From contig NZ_OY761440.1 of the NCBI RefSeq assembly GCF_963664415.1, forward strand, positions 1,240,001 to 1,304,000: a stretch of DNA of 64,000 nt, read 5' to 3'. This document shows, piece after piece, positions 25,671 to 34,414 of this stretch. Positions within the stretch are counted from its first letter, which is position 1. Each line of letters opens with the position of its first letter. The notes beneath the pieces are model-generated. The model made no database searches and was not told the origin of the DNA. It worked only from the letters and a program-made list of their open reading frames with translations. Origin of the DNA: an uncultured Desulfobacter sp. (GTDB lineage: Bacteria; Desulfobacterota; Desulfobacteria; Desulfobacterales; Desulfobacteraceae). Position numbers and translations under genes: made by a program.

Positions 25671-27056
25671 ATGACAAATTGGGTTCCTTCAATTCAAAAA
25701 AACGAACACCCCCTTTATCAGGCCCTGGCAGATGCCATTGAAAAGGATGTACAAGCAGGGATTCTGGAGCCGGGGGGGCGTCTTCCCACCCACAGAGACC
25801 TGGCCGATTTGCTGAATATAAACGTCAGCACCGTGACCCGCGGTTATGCCGAGGCAGAACGCCGGGGACTGATCCACGCAAGGGTGGGGTGCGGAACATT
25901 TGTGGCATCCGACGGAGGTGGGTCTTCTCTGACGGCACCTGAACCCCATACAACCGGCATGGTCGAAATGGGTATTGTAACTCCGCTTTATGCTCTGGAC
26001 CCGGATATCGCGGACGGTTTGCGCCGCCTGTCTTCACAGCGGGACATCACCCGTCTTCTTCATTATGCGGCCCCGCCAGGATTACCCGGACATAGGTCTG
26101 CCGGTGCCGCCTGGATGAAACGCTACGGCCTGGATATTGATCCTGCCGGCATAGTGATCACGGCCGGGGGACAGCACGCCCTGACCTGCTGTCTGACTGC
26201 ATTGTTTCACCCGGGGCAGCGTATTGCCGTGGATACCTTGACCTATCCGGGTATCAAGTCTCTGGCGGCCATCCTGGGCATCCGTCTGGTCCCTGTTCGC
26301 GGGGACGGCCAAGGGATGTCCCCGGCTGATCTGGATGCCGCCTGCCGCAGGGACGAGATCTCCGGGGTCTATCTCATGCCCGGAATGAGCAATCCTACTA
26401 CCGTGTTTATACCACAGGAACGCCGGGACGAGATCGCCGCCGTGATTCGACGTTACGGGCTTTTTTTAATAGAAGATGATCCCTATGCCTTGATGCATCC
26501 GCTATCTCCGGGAACGCCGGTATCGGCCCGAATCCCGGAACAGGGGATTTTTATTGCAAATGTATCCAAGGCTTTTGGTGCGGGATTACGGGTGGCATTC
26601 TTGTCCGCCCCGGGTCCGCTTAGGGCCGACTTGACCGAGGCTGTGTTAAGCACGGCGTGGATGGCTTCTCCCATCACCACAGGACTCGCCTGCTCCTGGA
26701 TCATGGACGGCACGGCCGACGCCACTGTTGAGGCCAAGTGTCAGGAGTCGAAACGCCGTTACGCTGCTGCGGCTGAACGATTGTCCGGATATGTCTATCA
26801 AGGACATGAAACCGGATTTTTCATTTGGCTTCATCTGCCGAAACCCTGGAGCGGGGCGGCCCTGGAGTTGCGGGCCCGGGAAGCCGGTGTAAACCTCTTT
26901 GGCTCAGAACGATTCAGTGTGGGCCACGAACCTGTTCCGGCAGCAGTACGGCTCTCGCTTTCCGGGCCGGCCACACTGGAAGATCTGGACAAGGGGTTGG
27001 ATACGATTTGCCGGATTATAGAAGGACGGCTGCCGGACATGGGGCCCTGTTTGTAA
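25671..27056 (+). CDS. MocR-type regulator (GntR wHTH fused to class I aminotransferase fold)
   Basis: 461 aa. The N-terminal GntR-type winged helix (LPTHRDLADLLNINVSTVTR) occupies about residues 12-80. The aminotransferase-like domain has GGQHALTCCL, the GMSNPT loop, EDDPY (268-272) and the PLP Schiff-base lysine Lys300 in NVSKAFGAGLR. All PLP-binding residues seem present. MocR regulators use PLP adducts as signals to control neighbouring vitamin B6, amino-acid or transport genes. The natural neighbour here, an FMN-binding protein, is now a fragment. A palindrome in the spacer is the likely binding site. The start overlaps no alternative with a better RBS. Confidence 0.92.
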   Translation: MTNWVPSIQKNEHPLYQALADAIEKDVQAGILEPGGRLPTHRDLADLLNINVSTVTRGYAEAERRGLIHARVGCGTFVASDGGGSSLTAPEPHTTGMVEMGIVTPLYALDPDIADGLRRLSSQRDITRLLHYAAPPGLPGHRSAGAAWMKRYGLDIDPAGIVITAGGQHALTCCLTALFHPGQRIAVDTLTYPGIKSLAAILGIRLVPVRGDGQGMSPADLDAACRRDEISGVYLMPGMSNPTTVFIPQERRDEIAAVIRRYGLFLIEDDPYALMHPLSPGTPVSARIPEQGIFIANVSKAFGAGLRVAFLSAPGPLRADLTEAVLSTAWMASPITTGLACSWIMDGTADATVEAKCQESKRRYAAAAERLSGYVYQGHETGFFIWLHLPKPWSGAALELRAREAGVNLFGSERFSVGHEPVPAAVRLSLSGPATLEDLDKGLDTICRIIEGRLPDMGPCL

Positions 27057-27334
27057 TCCGGATCGCATCGGCTTTAATGTTCCCCTAAATTTTTTATCAC
27101 CCCGCAGGACTTCGAACGCCGCCCGTTCTTCTCCGTTAGGGTCCTTTGCTTGTATCAAATGTTTTTCAGCGGCTAACCATACCGGACACGCAAACCCATT
27201 AAAATAGGGTTCCCTCCCCGGCTTTGCGGCGCTTTTAGGGTGCACAAAGGGACTACTTAAAACCACCTAACAAGCTATAAATGGTCCTTCTCACATTAAC
27301 GAACTCAACTACGACATGGCCGTGACATATGTTA
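27057..27334. other. Spacer after the MocR gene; doubtful minus-strand frame
   Basis: A minus-strand frame to 27266 encodes a protein-like string (GFACPVWLAAEKHLIQAK) but runs into the antisense of the MocR gene and has no ribosome site. It may be a translated dispersed repeat rather than a gene. No terminator or RNA recognised. Confidence 0.25.
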
Positions 27335-27949
27335 TCATCCATCGGACCAACTGCCGTCAGGCCAGATGGATCTGATATGCGCTGCGGTTCCCTTTTCCAT
27401 GGATATCAGGAATTCATGAATGGTGGCGATTTGCCCGACGCCAAATCTGCCCTGTGCTGAACCGGGGTCATTATTGATTTTAATCATGGCGTTAGCGAAA
27501 CTCCCCGCTTTGAAGGCTGTGACAAATTCCTGATTCTCGTTTATCGACTGCTCCAGTTTTTCATGAACATCCGACGGTAGGTCAGAGGTTATTTCAATTT
27601 TTCCCTCGCTGTTTTTCTGAAGCAAAACAGATTGATCACCCGAGATTCCAAGGGCCTTGAGTGTATCCATGAGAAGCCCTGCCGCTTTTTCCATATTCTC
27701 TTTCGCAAATGCTTTTTGTTCCTCATATGTAATTACCCCATCTTTACTGGCTTTCGCCCCAAATAAACCCGGCATGCACGAGGGGTCGGCATAACAGTCA
27801 GATGCCTGGGCCTGCATATTTCTGCCTTGGTCTGAAATACTGACCGTGTCATTTTTTCCCATTGATCGGAATTCTTTTCCTGTCTGAATCTCCTGAGGTC
27901 TGAATTGATTCGGATACATAACCTGGGTTGAGCCTGGTATGACTTTCAT
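27335..27949 (-). CDS. Hypothetical protein with one EF-hand-like loop
   Basis: 204 aa from ATG 27949, which follows GAGG with normal spacing; an earlier ATG at 27961 overlaps that site. No signal peptide or membrane helix. Residues near 70 read SKDGVITYEEQKAFAKEN, similar to a single EF-hand loop but lacking the first canonical Asp. The front resembles the short DTVSISDQGR motif common to flagellar/FlgM-like and related small proteins. Its gene precedes the small NTF2-like gene in position but not in an obvious operon. Function unknown. Confidence 0.6.
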   Translation of the reverse strand: MKVIPGSTQVMYPNQFRPQEIQTGKEFRSMGKNDTVSISDQGRNMQAQASDCYADPSCMPGLFGAKASKDGVITYEEQKAFAKENMEKAAGLLMDTLKALGISGDQSVLLQKNSEGKIEITSDLPSDVHEKLEQSINENQEFVTAFKAGSFANAMIKINNDPGSAQGRFGVGQIATIHEFLISMEKGTAAHIRSIWPDGSWSDG

Positions 27950-28098
27950 GGTAAGCCTCATTAGGAATTAGATATTCTTGTTCCGACAACAACCAAATGC
28001 AATAAGCAGGCCATACAGAAGGTTTTAGGCTCACCTATTTTTTCCCCTTTCCTGGAAGGGCTTCTCAGGGATGGGGAGTCCTATCCAAATTAGCTTAT

Positions 28099-28135
28099 TT
28101 CACTATCCTATGAAGGCACCAAACACTTTTATTTT
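28099..28135. repeat. 37-bp sequence shared with 19213-19249
   Basis: Differs by one base from the copy at 19.2 kb. Here it forms the last codons of the DUF3887-like gene plus a few bases beyond its stop. Confidence 0.6.
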
Positions 28136-28456
28136 TCCCTTTTCCTCATCAAGGGTTAGTTGGGCAAGGACTTCCCCTTTTTTGTTTTCATAATATGCTT
28201 TCCAAAGAACTGTTACCCCAGAGTCTCTAAAGATACAAGAAAGAAACTCTCTTTCATTTTTAATATTCCCAATTTTTTCACGACTCTCAGCCATTTGGCG
28301 CTCAAACTCTTCTTTCGGGACGGCCTTAAGCATAATGCTTGAGAATTCTTTGGAAAATTTTTCATAGTCGTTTTCATTTGAGCCTTCAATTATATTGGCC
28401 ATTATTGGTTCAGCCATATTGAGTATATCCTTATTTGCCTTACTTGAAAAATCCAT
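28103..28456 (-). CDS. Small NTF2-like protein (DUF3887/DUF4019-like)
   Basis: 117 aa, with AAAGGAAC upstream of ATG 28456. The pattern IIEGSNENDYEKFSKEF followed by a beta-rich end (VLWKAYYENKKGEVLAQLTL, GKIKVFGAFIG) resembles small NTF2-fold proteins that bind or stabilise others. No signal peptide, so cytoplasmic. Its 3' end is duplicated at 19.2 kb. Family assignment is tentative. Confidence 0.6.
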   Translation of the reverse strand: MDFSSKANKDILNMAEPIMANIIEGSNENDYEKFSKEFSSIMLKAVPKEEFERQMAESREKIGNIKNEREFLSCIFRDSGVTVLWKAYYENKKGEVLAQLTLDEEKGKIKVFGAFIG

Positions 28457-28507
28457 TTGAAGTTCCTTTCGGGTTTTAGTGATTTTAGAGTGATTTTAGT
28501 GATTTTA

Positions 28508-29415
28508 GGGTCAGGTCTTGAAATATTATTTTTTTCTCTGGTTAATTATTTTGCTCACCGTTGTATAGTGTATGGATAAATAGTCGGCGATCTCTTTCAT
28601 TGTATAACCATACTGAGTATAAGCCATCCATACCTTCTCATTTCGGTGAGGTTTATTCTTGATATCTTGTAACAGGTCTTTAAGCTTAATCCGGTTTGCA
28701 TATCTTTGAGCTTTCGGAATCTCTTTAATACGCTCATCCCCTTCTTTTATGGAGTGTATAAAGTTTTTGCTGCCGAAGAACATTTGTCCTTCCAGCCTGT
28801 CCCAAGGTGATGTTTTTTCTAAGATACAACTCTCTACAAATTTTCGGTAGCTTTCCCGAGCAGCTTTTTTATTCTGTGCAAACTGCCCCAATATCCAATC
28901 CGTTGTCAACCAGTCCGGCTTAGAGCCTTTAGAAGCGGTTGAATTATAACTGCTCCATTCCCAAGCTCCAGGCTTTTCAACCATTTTTGCCCTGACCGGA
29001 TTCAGGACAACATACCGGCATAACTCCAGTAGATGGGTCTCTTTTTGAACCAATATGGCTTTGTACCGGCCCTGAAAAACATGCCCCACCCGGTTATGCC
29101 TGCGGTTGAATGACTGTGTATAGACTCCGTTGAGCTGTCTCATACCGCGGGAAAGTGTAGGATCAATGGTTTCGATAAGAAGGTGGTAATGGTTGTCCAT
29201 CAGGCAGAACGCATGACACAACCAGTTATATCGTTGGCGAGTGTCCGATAATATTTCCAAAAAGCTGTCTCTGTCTTTGTCCTCCAGAAAGATACGGTTC
29301 CGGGCATTCCCGCGGGCAGTAATGTGATAAACCGCTCCGGGGTATTCTATTCTAAGGGGGCGAGCCATAATGTTGTTTTATACTATGATAAAGCTTATTT
29401 TTCAAGACTTGACCC
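28508..29415 (-). mobile_element. RAYT element bounded by imperfect 16-bp inverted repeats
   Basis: GGGTCAGGTCTTGAAA (28508-28523) is inverted with one mismatch at 29400-29415 (TTTCAAGACTTGACCC), enclosing a single REP-associated tyrosine transposase gene. Just outside the left end the 11-bp unit AGTGATTTTAG recurs three times (about 28478-28508). Confidence 0.6.
28526..29368 (-). CDS. REP-associated tyrosine transposase (RAYT, Y1/HUH)
   Basis: 280 aa. It starts with the typical MARPLRIEYPGAVYHITARG, carries the HUH pair His60-Tyr-His62 (MDNHYHLLIE), and the ELCRYVVLNPVRA segment with the probable catalytic tyrosine. The C-terminal ~90 residues include a helix-turn-helix (YTMKEIADYLSIHYTTVSKI). 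RAYTs cut single-stranded DNA at hairpins and are thought to spread REP sequences. The window holds many palindromic repeats, though a link is not shown. The gene looks intact. Confidence 0.92.
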   Translation of the reverse strand: MARPLRIEYPGAVYHITARGNARNRIFLEDKDRDSFLEILSDTRQRYNWLCHAFCLMDNHYHLLIETIDPTLSRGMRQLNGVYTQSFNRRHNRVGHVFQGRYKAILVQKETHLLELCRYVVLNPVRAKMVEKPGAWEWSSYNSTASKGSKPDWLTTDWILGQFAQNKKAARESYRKFVESCILEKTSPWDRLEGQMFFGSKNFIHSIKEGDERIKEIPKAQRYANRIKLKDLLQDIKNKPHRNEKVWMAYTQYGYTMKEIADYLSIHYTTVSKIINQRKK

Positions 29416-29525
29416 CCTTGCTGATGGGAGGGGTAGGCGATGACGAAAATTTGACCAGCCTGCCGAGCCTCAATGAGTCAGATATCAGGGTTTCCGTTCA
29501 GGCACTATCTATTAGTTCCCTTCTA

Positions 29526-29810
29526 TCAGAGATTGATTGTATCACCCTTTTTTTTTAACCAGTCATTCTCACCTTTGAGCTGACCTATTTGCTTATACAA
29601 TTCGTCTATCAATTTTTGATTATCATTTTCGGTTTTCTTTTTTGCAGTTGAAAATACACCTGGTAATCCTTCTAAGGCTTCTTTCTTCCACCTTGTCAGC
29701 AAGGATCTGTGAACTTCATATTTAGATGATAACTCAGCTACTGTGTCCTGTTCTCGAATCATTTGAATTGCAATTTTAGCTTTGAACTTTCCGGTGTAGT
29801 TTTTCCTCAT
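29526..29810 (-). CDS. IS3-family OrfA, without OrfB
   Basis: 94 aa: MRKNYTGKFKAKIAIQMIRE, an HTH (TVAELSSKYEVHRSLLTRWK) and a leucine-zipper-like tail (LIDELYKQIGQLKGENDWLKKK), as in IS3 OrfA. The RBS GGAGG is close to ATG 29810. The orfB integrase that should follow is absent; the RAYT element lies beyond. Therefore inactive on its own. Upstream, ATTTGAACC/GGTTCAAAT (29832-29840, 29875-29883) form an inverted repeat. Confidence 0.85.
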   Translation of the reverse strand: MRKNYTGKFKAKIAIQMIREQDTVAELSSKYEVHRSLLTRWKKEALEGLPGVFSTAKKKTENDNQKLIDELYKQIGQLKGENDWLKKKGDTINL

Positions 29811-30092
29811 GAACCTCCTTTTTCGGTAAAAATTTGAACCGGGCTTTTAACACCTTATGTGTAGCTTAGCAACTGGTTCAAATTCTGGGGTCCATTATAG
29901 AGTGGGAACGGGACTGATATACAATGGCAGGGTCACCCACTACATTTCTCCGGCACGCCATCAATTTTTCCTTGACATCTGAATTGTGAATTTGTAATGG
30001 TTTTCGAAAATTATTAGGCTATTCTAAATTATAAAGTCAAATACAACATGTACAGCATGAAAAAATAGCCTTTTTAGATACAGGGAAATGAG

Positions 30093-31085
30093 ATGCCACA
30101 CGAATTTCTGGAGATGGGGACATGGAAAGACGGCAAAAACAGGAGTCGTGGGGGACTGATGAATTTCCCCGGAAAAATATGGGCAACCTGGAAAATGTCG
30201 GATTGTTACGGGCAAGGTTCCGTTGACTTGATGCGTTTTCGTTCGGGAATGTTTCTAAGTTTTCAAAAGCGAAGGTTCAAGCATCGTATCAAAATATTCA
30301 GCCAAACCAGTGAGGGATTCATTGGCTTCTTTTTTTGTCTGGCTGGTTCGGAAACGCTTGAAGTGGACGGTGTCAGGCAAGGTATTAATTTTCGTCAGGA
30401 TACAAACGGCATTATTGTCGCCAGGAATGGTTGGCAATGTCAGGCTGAAATTCCGGCTGATCAGAATGTGTCCATCGTCAGCATTGGCCTGTCCCCAAGC
30501 GCTTTCAGAGGAATCGTTTATGCTGATAAGGCGCATCTCCCTTCCATTCTTTACTCCGCCTGTCAGGGGAATCTTCCCGAGTTTGAGAGCCTTTCCCAGC
30601 CTTCAACCCCGCAAATACGATGGGTTTTGCAACAAATCATTAATTCCTCTTTGCCTTTATCGCAAAGGCCGTTGTATTTTGAAGCCAAATCCCTGGAACT
30701 GATGGACCTGATTCTGGATTCCTTTAACCGGACAAATAACGATATCAATACAGTAATACGCTTTCAACCCGGTGATATGGACCGGATTTATTATGCCCGG
30801 GAAGTCATGCAAAAGAATCTTTCCAATCCTCCCTGCCTGTTTGATTTGGCGAAAATATCCGGTATGAATCATTGCAAATTAAACCGTGGTTTCAAGGCCC
30901 TGTTCGGCAACACGGTTTTCGGCTGCCTGCGGGAAATGCGCCTTGAAAAGGCAAGGCAACTGCTGAGGACAGGGAAAATGAATGTAACAGAAGTGTCCAA
31001 TTCAGTCGGTTACTCCTGTTTGAGCCATTTTGCCAAAGCGTTTAAGGCGCAGTACCATATCAGTCCCCGAAGCTGTTTGAAATAG
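30093..31085 (+). CDS. AraC-family (PchR-like) transcriptional regulator
   Basis: 330 aa. A PchR-type sensor region contains FFFCLAGSETLEVDG, IVSIGLSPSAFRG and the linker RPLYFEAKSLELMDLIL. The C-terminus has AraC HTHs (LFDLAKISGMNHCKLNRGFK, VTEVSNSVGYSCLSHFAKAF) ending YHISPRSCLK. It lies ~200 bp upstream of a TonB receptor in the same direction and presumably controls it. The spacer has direct repeats AGTCGTC (31192, 31202). 29884-30092 holds the promoter and no gene. Confidence 0.9.
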   Translation: MPHEFLEMGTWKDGKNRSRGGLMNFPGKIWATWKMSDCYGQGSVDLMRFRSGMFLSFQKRRFKHRIKIFSQTSEGFIGFFFCLAGSETLEVDGVRQGINFRQDTNGIIVARNGWQCQAEIPADQNVSIVSIGLSPSAFRGIVYADKAHLPSILYSACQGNLPEFESLSQPSTPQIRWVLQQIINSSLPLSQRPLYFEAKSLELMDLILDSFNRTNNDINTVIRFQPGDMDRIYYAREVMQKNLSNPPCLFDLAKISGMNHCKLNRGFKALFGNTVFGCLREMRLEKARQLLRTGKMNVTEVSNSVGYSCLSHFAKAFKAQYHISPRSCLK

Positions 31086-31191
31086 CTTCAGTCTTCCCTG
31101 GATTTGCGGCTGATTGATTTTCCATTTCTATAGTATTCCCTGTTCACTGATCTTCTTTTCTAAAAAATTCATTTAGCATTCAAATTAGTTC

Positions 31192-31208
31192 AGTCGTCAT
31201 TAGTCGTC
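31192..31208. promoter_or_regulatory. Direct repeats upstream of TonB receptor (possible AraC site)
   Basis: AGTCGTC occurs at 31192-31198 and 31202-31208, one helical turn apart, followed by CTTAGAC and a loosely inverted GTTAAGAC. Position fits an activator site. Confidence 0.3.
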
Positions 31209-31285
31209 TTAGACAAGATCTGTTAGTTAAGACGTTTTATGAGCGAATATTGATGGAAACGACTCTGAATAAAGGAGATTTAAAG

Positions 31286-33340
31286 ATGCAATTCTGGAAA
31301 AAGGTAGTTACGGAAAGCTTATCCATTCTTTCTGTCATACTGTTCATTTTAACTTCTGCCCATGGGGAGGAATCCTATGAACTTCAGCCAATAACCGTCA
31401 CCGCAAATAAAAGCTCGGAAAATATTCAGAAAGTGCCGATGGCTATTACAGCGTTTACCGAAACGGAGCTTGAAGATGCCGGCGTGGAGACCATCGGGGA
31501 TGTGATTGATATGATTCCCAACCTGACTCAGGACTCAAGTACACAAGGACAGAAAACCGTCAGTTACCGGGGGATCGGAACCAGCACTTTCACCGGTAAG
31601 AATCCGGTAGTGATCTACATAGATGGGATCCCTTTAGACGATAGAACCAACTATGAAGCCGATCTTGTTGACATTGAACGTGTGGAAGTACTTCGCGGTC
31701 CCCAAGGAACATTGTATGGGAAAAGTGCCATCGGTGGTGTAATCAATATCATATCCAAAAAACCGGATAACACAATGGAGTCAAAATTAAGTGGAGAGTG
31801 GGGAGAAAATGAAACCTATGCAATAAAGGGGACTGTGAATGGGCCTATTGTAAAAGATAAGCTGTTTCTAGGTCTTTCAGCAAAATACCGAGAAACCAGA
31901 GGATTTATGAAAAATGATAATCCCCAACAGGATTATTTTGACTCGGAACAATCAAAAATGGCTAAAGCGTTGCTAAGATGGTTGCCGTCCGATCAATTGG
32001 AAGTTAATTTTCATGCCGGGATCAATCAACGACGGGACGGGGGCGCAAAAACCATCTCTGCTTCGGATCAAGTTCAGTACCATGCAAATAAAAATCCTGC
32101 GGATAAAAGCCATTCAGACGACATTAATTCTGCTTTAAATATCAGTTATCGGACCGAATTTGCTGAACTAAATTCCATTACTACCTATAGAGACACTGAA
32201 AAGGACTACTGGAGGGACATGAGCTCCTTAAATGTAGGATACACAGACTGTATTGAAAATACTGATGGTCATTCTTTTAGCCAGGAATTTCGTATTCAGT
32301 CTCCCCAAGAGGAGAAAAGAATGAAATGGCTCGGCGGTTTATATTACTCAAGAGAGGGTAAAACTGCCTCGGAATATGGAAATGTCTATGACTCTGAAGC
32401 CTATTATGGATACAGCACGAAATATGATTATCCTTTTGACCTGGCTGAAGAGAGTATAGCTGCTTTCGGTCAAATAACGATCCCCATTTTTTCATCGGTG
32501 AGCTTTACTGCAGGCTTGAGATACGAAAAAACAAATAAGGAGTTAAACTATAAAAGCTCCACCACGCGTACCGACACGGGAGAGTTGATTATCCCAAAGG
32601 TAGAGTGGAACCGGGAGGAAGACTGGGATGCGTTGCTCCCCAAAGGGGTCCTTTCGTGGAACATGAACCAAGATGCCATGATTTATTTTAGTATCGCACA
32701 AGGGTATCTGGCGGGCGGTTTCAATAGGACCAATGACGATAAAGAGACGGCAAAGTTTGATGAGCAAACTGCTCTTAACTATGAAATAGGCGCAAAAACC
32801 GCCTGGTTTGACAATAGACTTTTTTTAAACACGACTCTTTTTTATGTAAGCATTGAGGATATGCATGTTTATTCAATGCCAGAACCCGGTATTTGGATTG
32901 CGTCCAACGCAGCAGAAGCTCACAGTCAGGGGATTGAAATTGAAGTAAAGGCCAGGCCATGTCACGGATTGGATATTATGGCATCTTTCGGATGGACAGA
33001 GTCTGAGTTCGATGACTATGAAAACTATGATGGCAATACCACTGAGCTGACTCCGGAATATACCTTTAACCTGGCAGTCCAATACAGACACGCTTCCGGT
33101 ATTTTTGTACGCGGAGAAATGGAAGGCTATGGTAAAACCTATTATGACGAAGCCAATACTATCAAGCGCGACCCATTTGAGTTGTATAATCTAAAAATCG
33201 GCTACGAAACTTCCCGATGGGATGCCTATTTTTATGTCAAAAATCTTATGGATAAGGAATATTTCAGCTCAATGGGCTCCTGGTACCATGCCGTTGGCGC
33301 TCCGCGTACATTGGGGCTGGTTGCTTCTGTCAGGTTTTAA
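31286..33340 (+). CDS. TonB-dependent outer-membrane receptor
   Basis: 684 aa from ATG 31286, chosen because AAAGGAG lies 8 bases upstream; the ATG at 31250 has no such site. Signal peptide (VTESLSILSVILFILTSAHG), TonB box (ITVTANKSSE), plug motif VEVLRGPQGTLYGKSAIGG with VINIISKKP, and a barrel ending in LGLVASVRF. It follows an AraC regulator and precedes, after one dispersed repeat, an ABC ATPase/permease pair, which may form a functional unit for uptake or export of the same compound (inference). Confidence 0.93.
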   Translation: MQFWKKVVTESLSILSVILFILTSAHGEESYELQPITVTANKSSENIQKVPMAITAFTETELEDAGVETIGDVIDMIPNLTQDSSTQGQKTVSYRGIGTSTFTGKNPVVIYIDGIPLDDRTNYEADLVDIERVEVLRGPQGTLYGKSAIGGVINIISKKPDNTMESKLSGEWGENETYAIKGTVNGPIVKDKLFLGLSAKYRETRGFMKNDNPQQDYFDSEQSKMAKALLRWLPSDQLEVNFHAGINQRRDGGAKTISASDQVQYHANKNPADKSHSDDINSALNISYRTEFAELNSITTYRDTEKDYWRDMSSLNVGYTDCIENTDGHSFSQEFRIQSPQEEKRMKWLGGLYYSREGKTASEYGNVYDSEAYYGYSTKYDYPFDLAEESIAAFGQITIPIFSSVSFTAGLRYEKTNKELNYKSSTTRTDTGELIIPKVEWNREEDWDALLPKGVLSWNMNQDAMIYFSIAQGYLAGGFNRTNDDKETAKFDEQTALNYEIGAKTAWFDNRLFLNTTLFYVSIEDMHVYSMPEPGIWIASNAAEAHSQGIEIEVKARPCHGLDIMASFGWTESEFDDYENYDGNTTELTPEYTFNLAVQYRHASGIFVRGEMEGYGKTYYDEANTIKRDPFELYNLKIGYETSRWDAYFYVKNLMDKEYFSSMGSWYHAVGAPRTLGLVASVRF

Positions 33341-33356
33341 GCTTCTCCTTATTTTT

Positions 33357-33452
33357 TATAAGAAAGTATGGGTAAGTTGCTCAGATCTTTCAACCTTTGT
33401 TGTGGGTTATGCCTGGCAGTTGATATGTCAGGTCAGCCCGTGGCTGTTATAT
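33357..33452 (+). repeat. Dispersed palindromic repeat, copy D
   Basis: Starts TATAAGAAAGTATGGGTAAG, includes AGATCTTTCAACCTTTGTTG and GCCTGGCAGTTGATATGTCAGG, ends GGCTGTTATAT. Lies between the TonB receptor stop and the ABC ATPase gene. Confidence 0.75.
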
Positions 33453-33499
33453 ACTAAGTCCTTTTTAAAAATAATACCAATACAAGACAAAAAATTAAA

Positions 33500-34414
33500 A
33501 TGAAACTGATTATAAAGAATTTATCAAAAACTTATCCTAACGGTGTTCAAGCCCTGAAGGATGTCAATCTGACCATTGGTAAAGGCATGTTCGGCCTATT
33601 GGGACAAAACGGGGCCGGCAAATCATCTCTGATGCGCACCCTTGCCACCTTGCAGGATGTGGACCAGGGACAAGTTTCCCTTGGCGGCGCGGATGTTATA
33701 AAAAATCCGGAAAAAATCCGCAAGATACTGGGCTACCTACCTCAGGAATTCGGGGTCTACGATACGGTTTCTGCAGAGGAGATGCTGGACTATATTGCCC
33801 AAATCAAGGGGTTTATGAAAAAATCTGAACGTAGGGCCCAGGTTTCATATCTGTTGCACAGGGTGAACCTCTACGAAGTGCGCAAAAAAATGCTGAAAAC
33901 TTATTCCGGCGGAATGAAACAACGTTTCGGCATTGCCCAGGCACTCATCGGAGATCCCGAATTGATCATCGTGGATGAGCCCACGGCCGGACTTGATCCT
34001 GAAGAGAGAAATCGCTTTTACAATATCCTGAGCGAACTGGGCGAAGAGGCCATAGTCATTCTTTCCACCCATATTGTGGAGGATGTGACATCCCTGTGTT
34101 CAGACATGGCCATTATCGGCGGCGGTCAGGTATTAGTTCATGCCTCGCCCCGAAAGATTATCCAAGCGGTGAAAGGCAAAATATGGACAAAGGAAATTGA
34201 TAAAAACGATCTTGATATCTGCAGAGAAAAGCCGGCGGTCATCGCCACCCATATCGAGCAAGGCCGGATGCGTATCCATATGTTCGGCAATACAGCGCCG
34301 GATGCCTCCTTTGAACCCGGAACAGCGAATATGGAAGACGCCTATTTTGCGGTGATCAGCGGCCATGCGAATTTGCCGGAATTGTCCCCAGGCGTGCCGG
34401 AGGTCCAACTATGA
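33500..34414 (+). CDS. ABC transporter ATP-binding protein
   Basis: 304 aa, CcmA/export-type ATPase. Walker A GQNGAGKSS (Lys41), Q-loop LPQEFGVY, signature YSGGMKQR, Walker B LIIVDEPTAGLD and the switch His in ILSTHIVEDV are all present. The C-terminal ~80 residues form the usual accessory tail. Its stop overlaps the ATG of the permease gene (ATGA at 34411-34414), so the two are translationally coupled and should make one transporter. Confidence 0.95.
   Translation: MKLIIKNLSKTYPNGVQALKDVNLTIGKGMFGLLGQNGAGKSSLMRTLATLQDVDQGQVSLGGADVIKNPEKIRKILGYLPQEFGVYDTVSAEEMLDYIAQIKGFMKKSERRAQVSYLLHRVNLYEVRKKMLKTYSGGMKQRFGIAQALIGDPELIIVDEPTAGLDPEERNRFYNILSELGEEAIVILSTHIVEDVTSLCSDMAIIGGGQVLVHASPRKIIQAVKGKIWTKEIDKNDLDICREKPAVIATHIEQGRMRIHMFGNTAPDASFEPGTANMEDAYFAVISGHANLPELSPGVPEVQL

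Noticed and set aside
26904..27266. A 120-aa gene antisense to the 3' end of the MocR gene
   Set aside because: Half of it is the shadow of MocR and no ribosome site is present; the remaining part may be a translated repeat.
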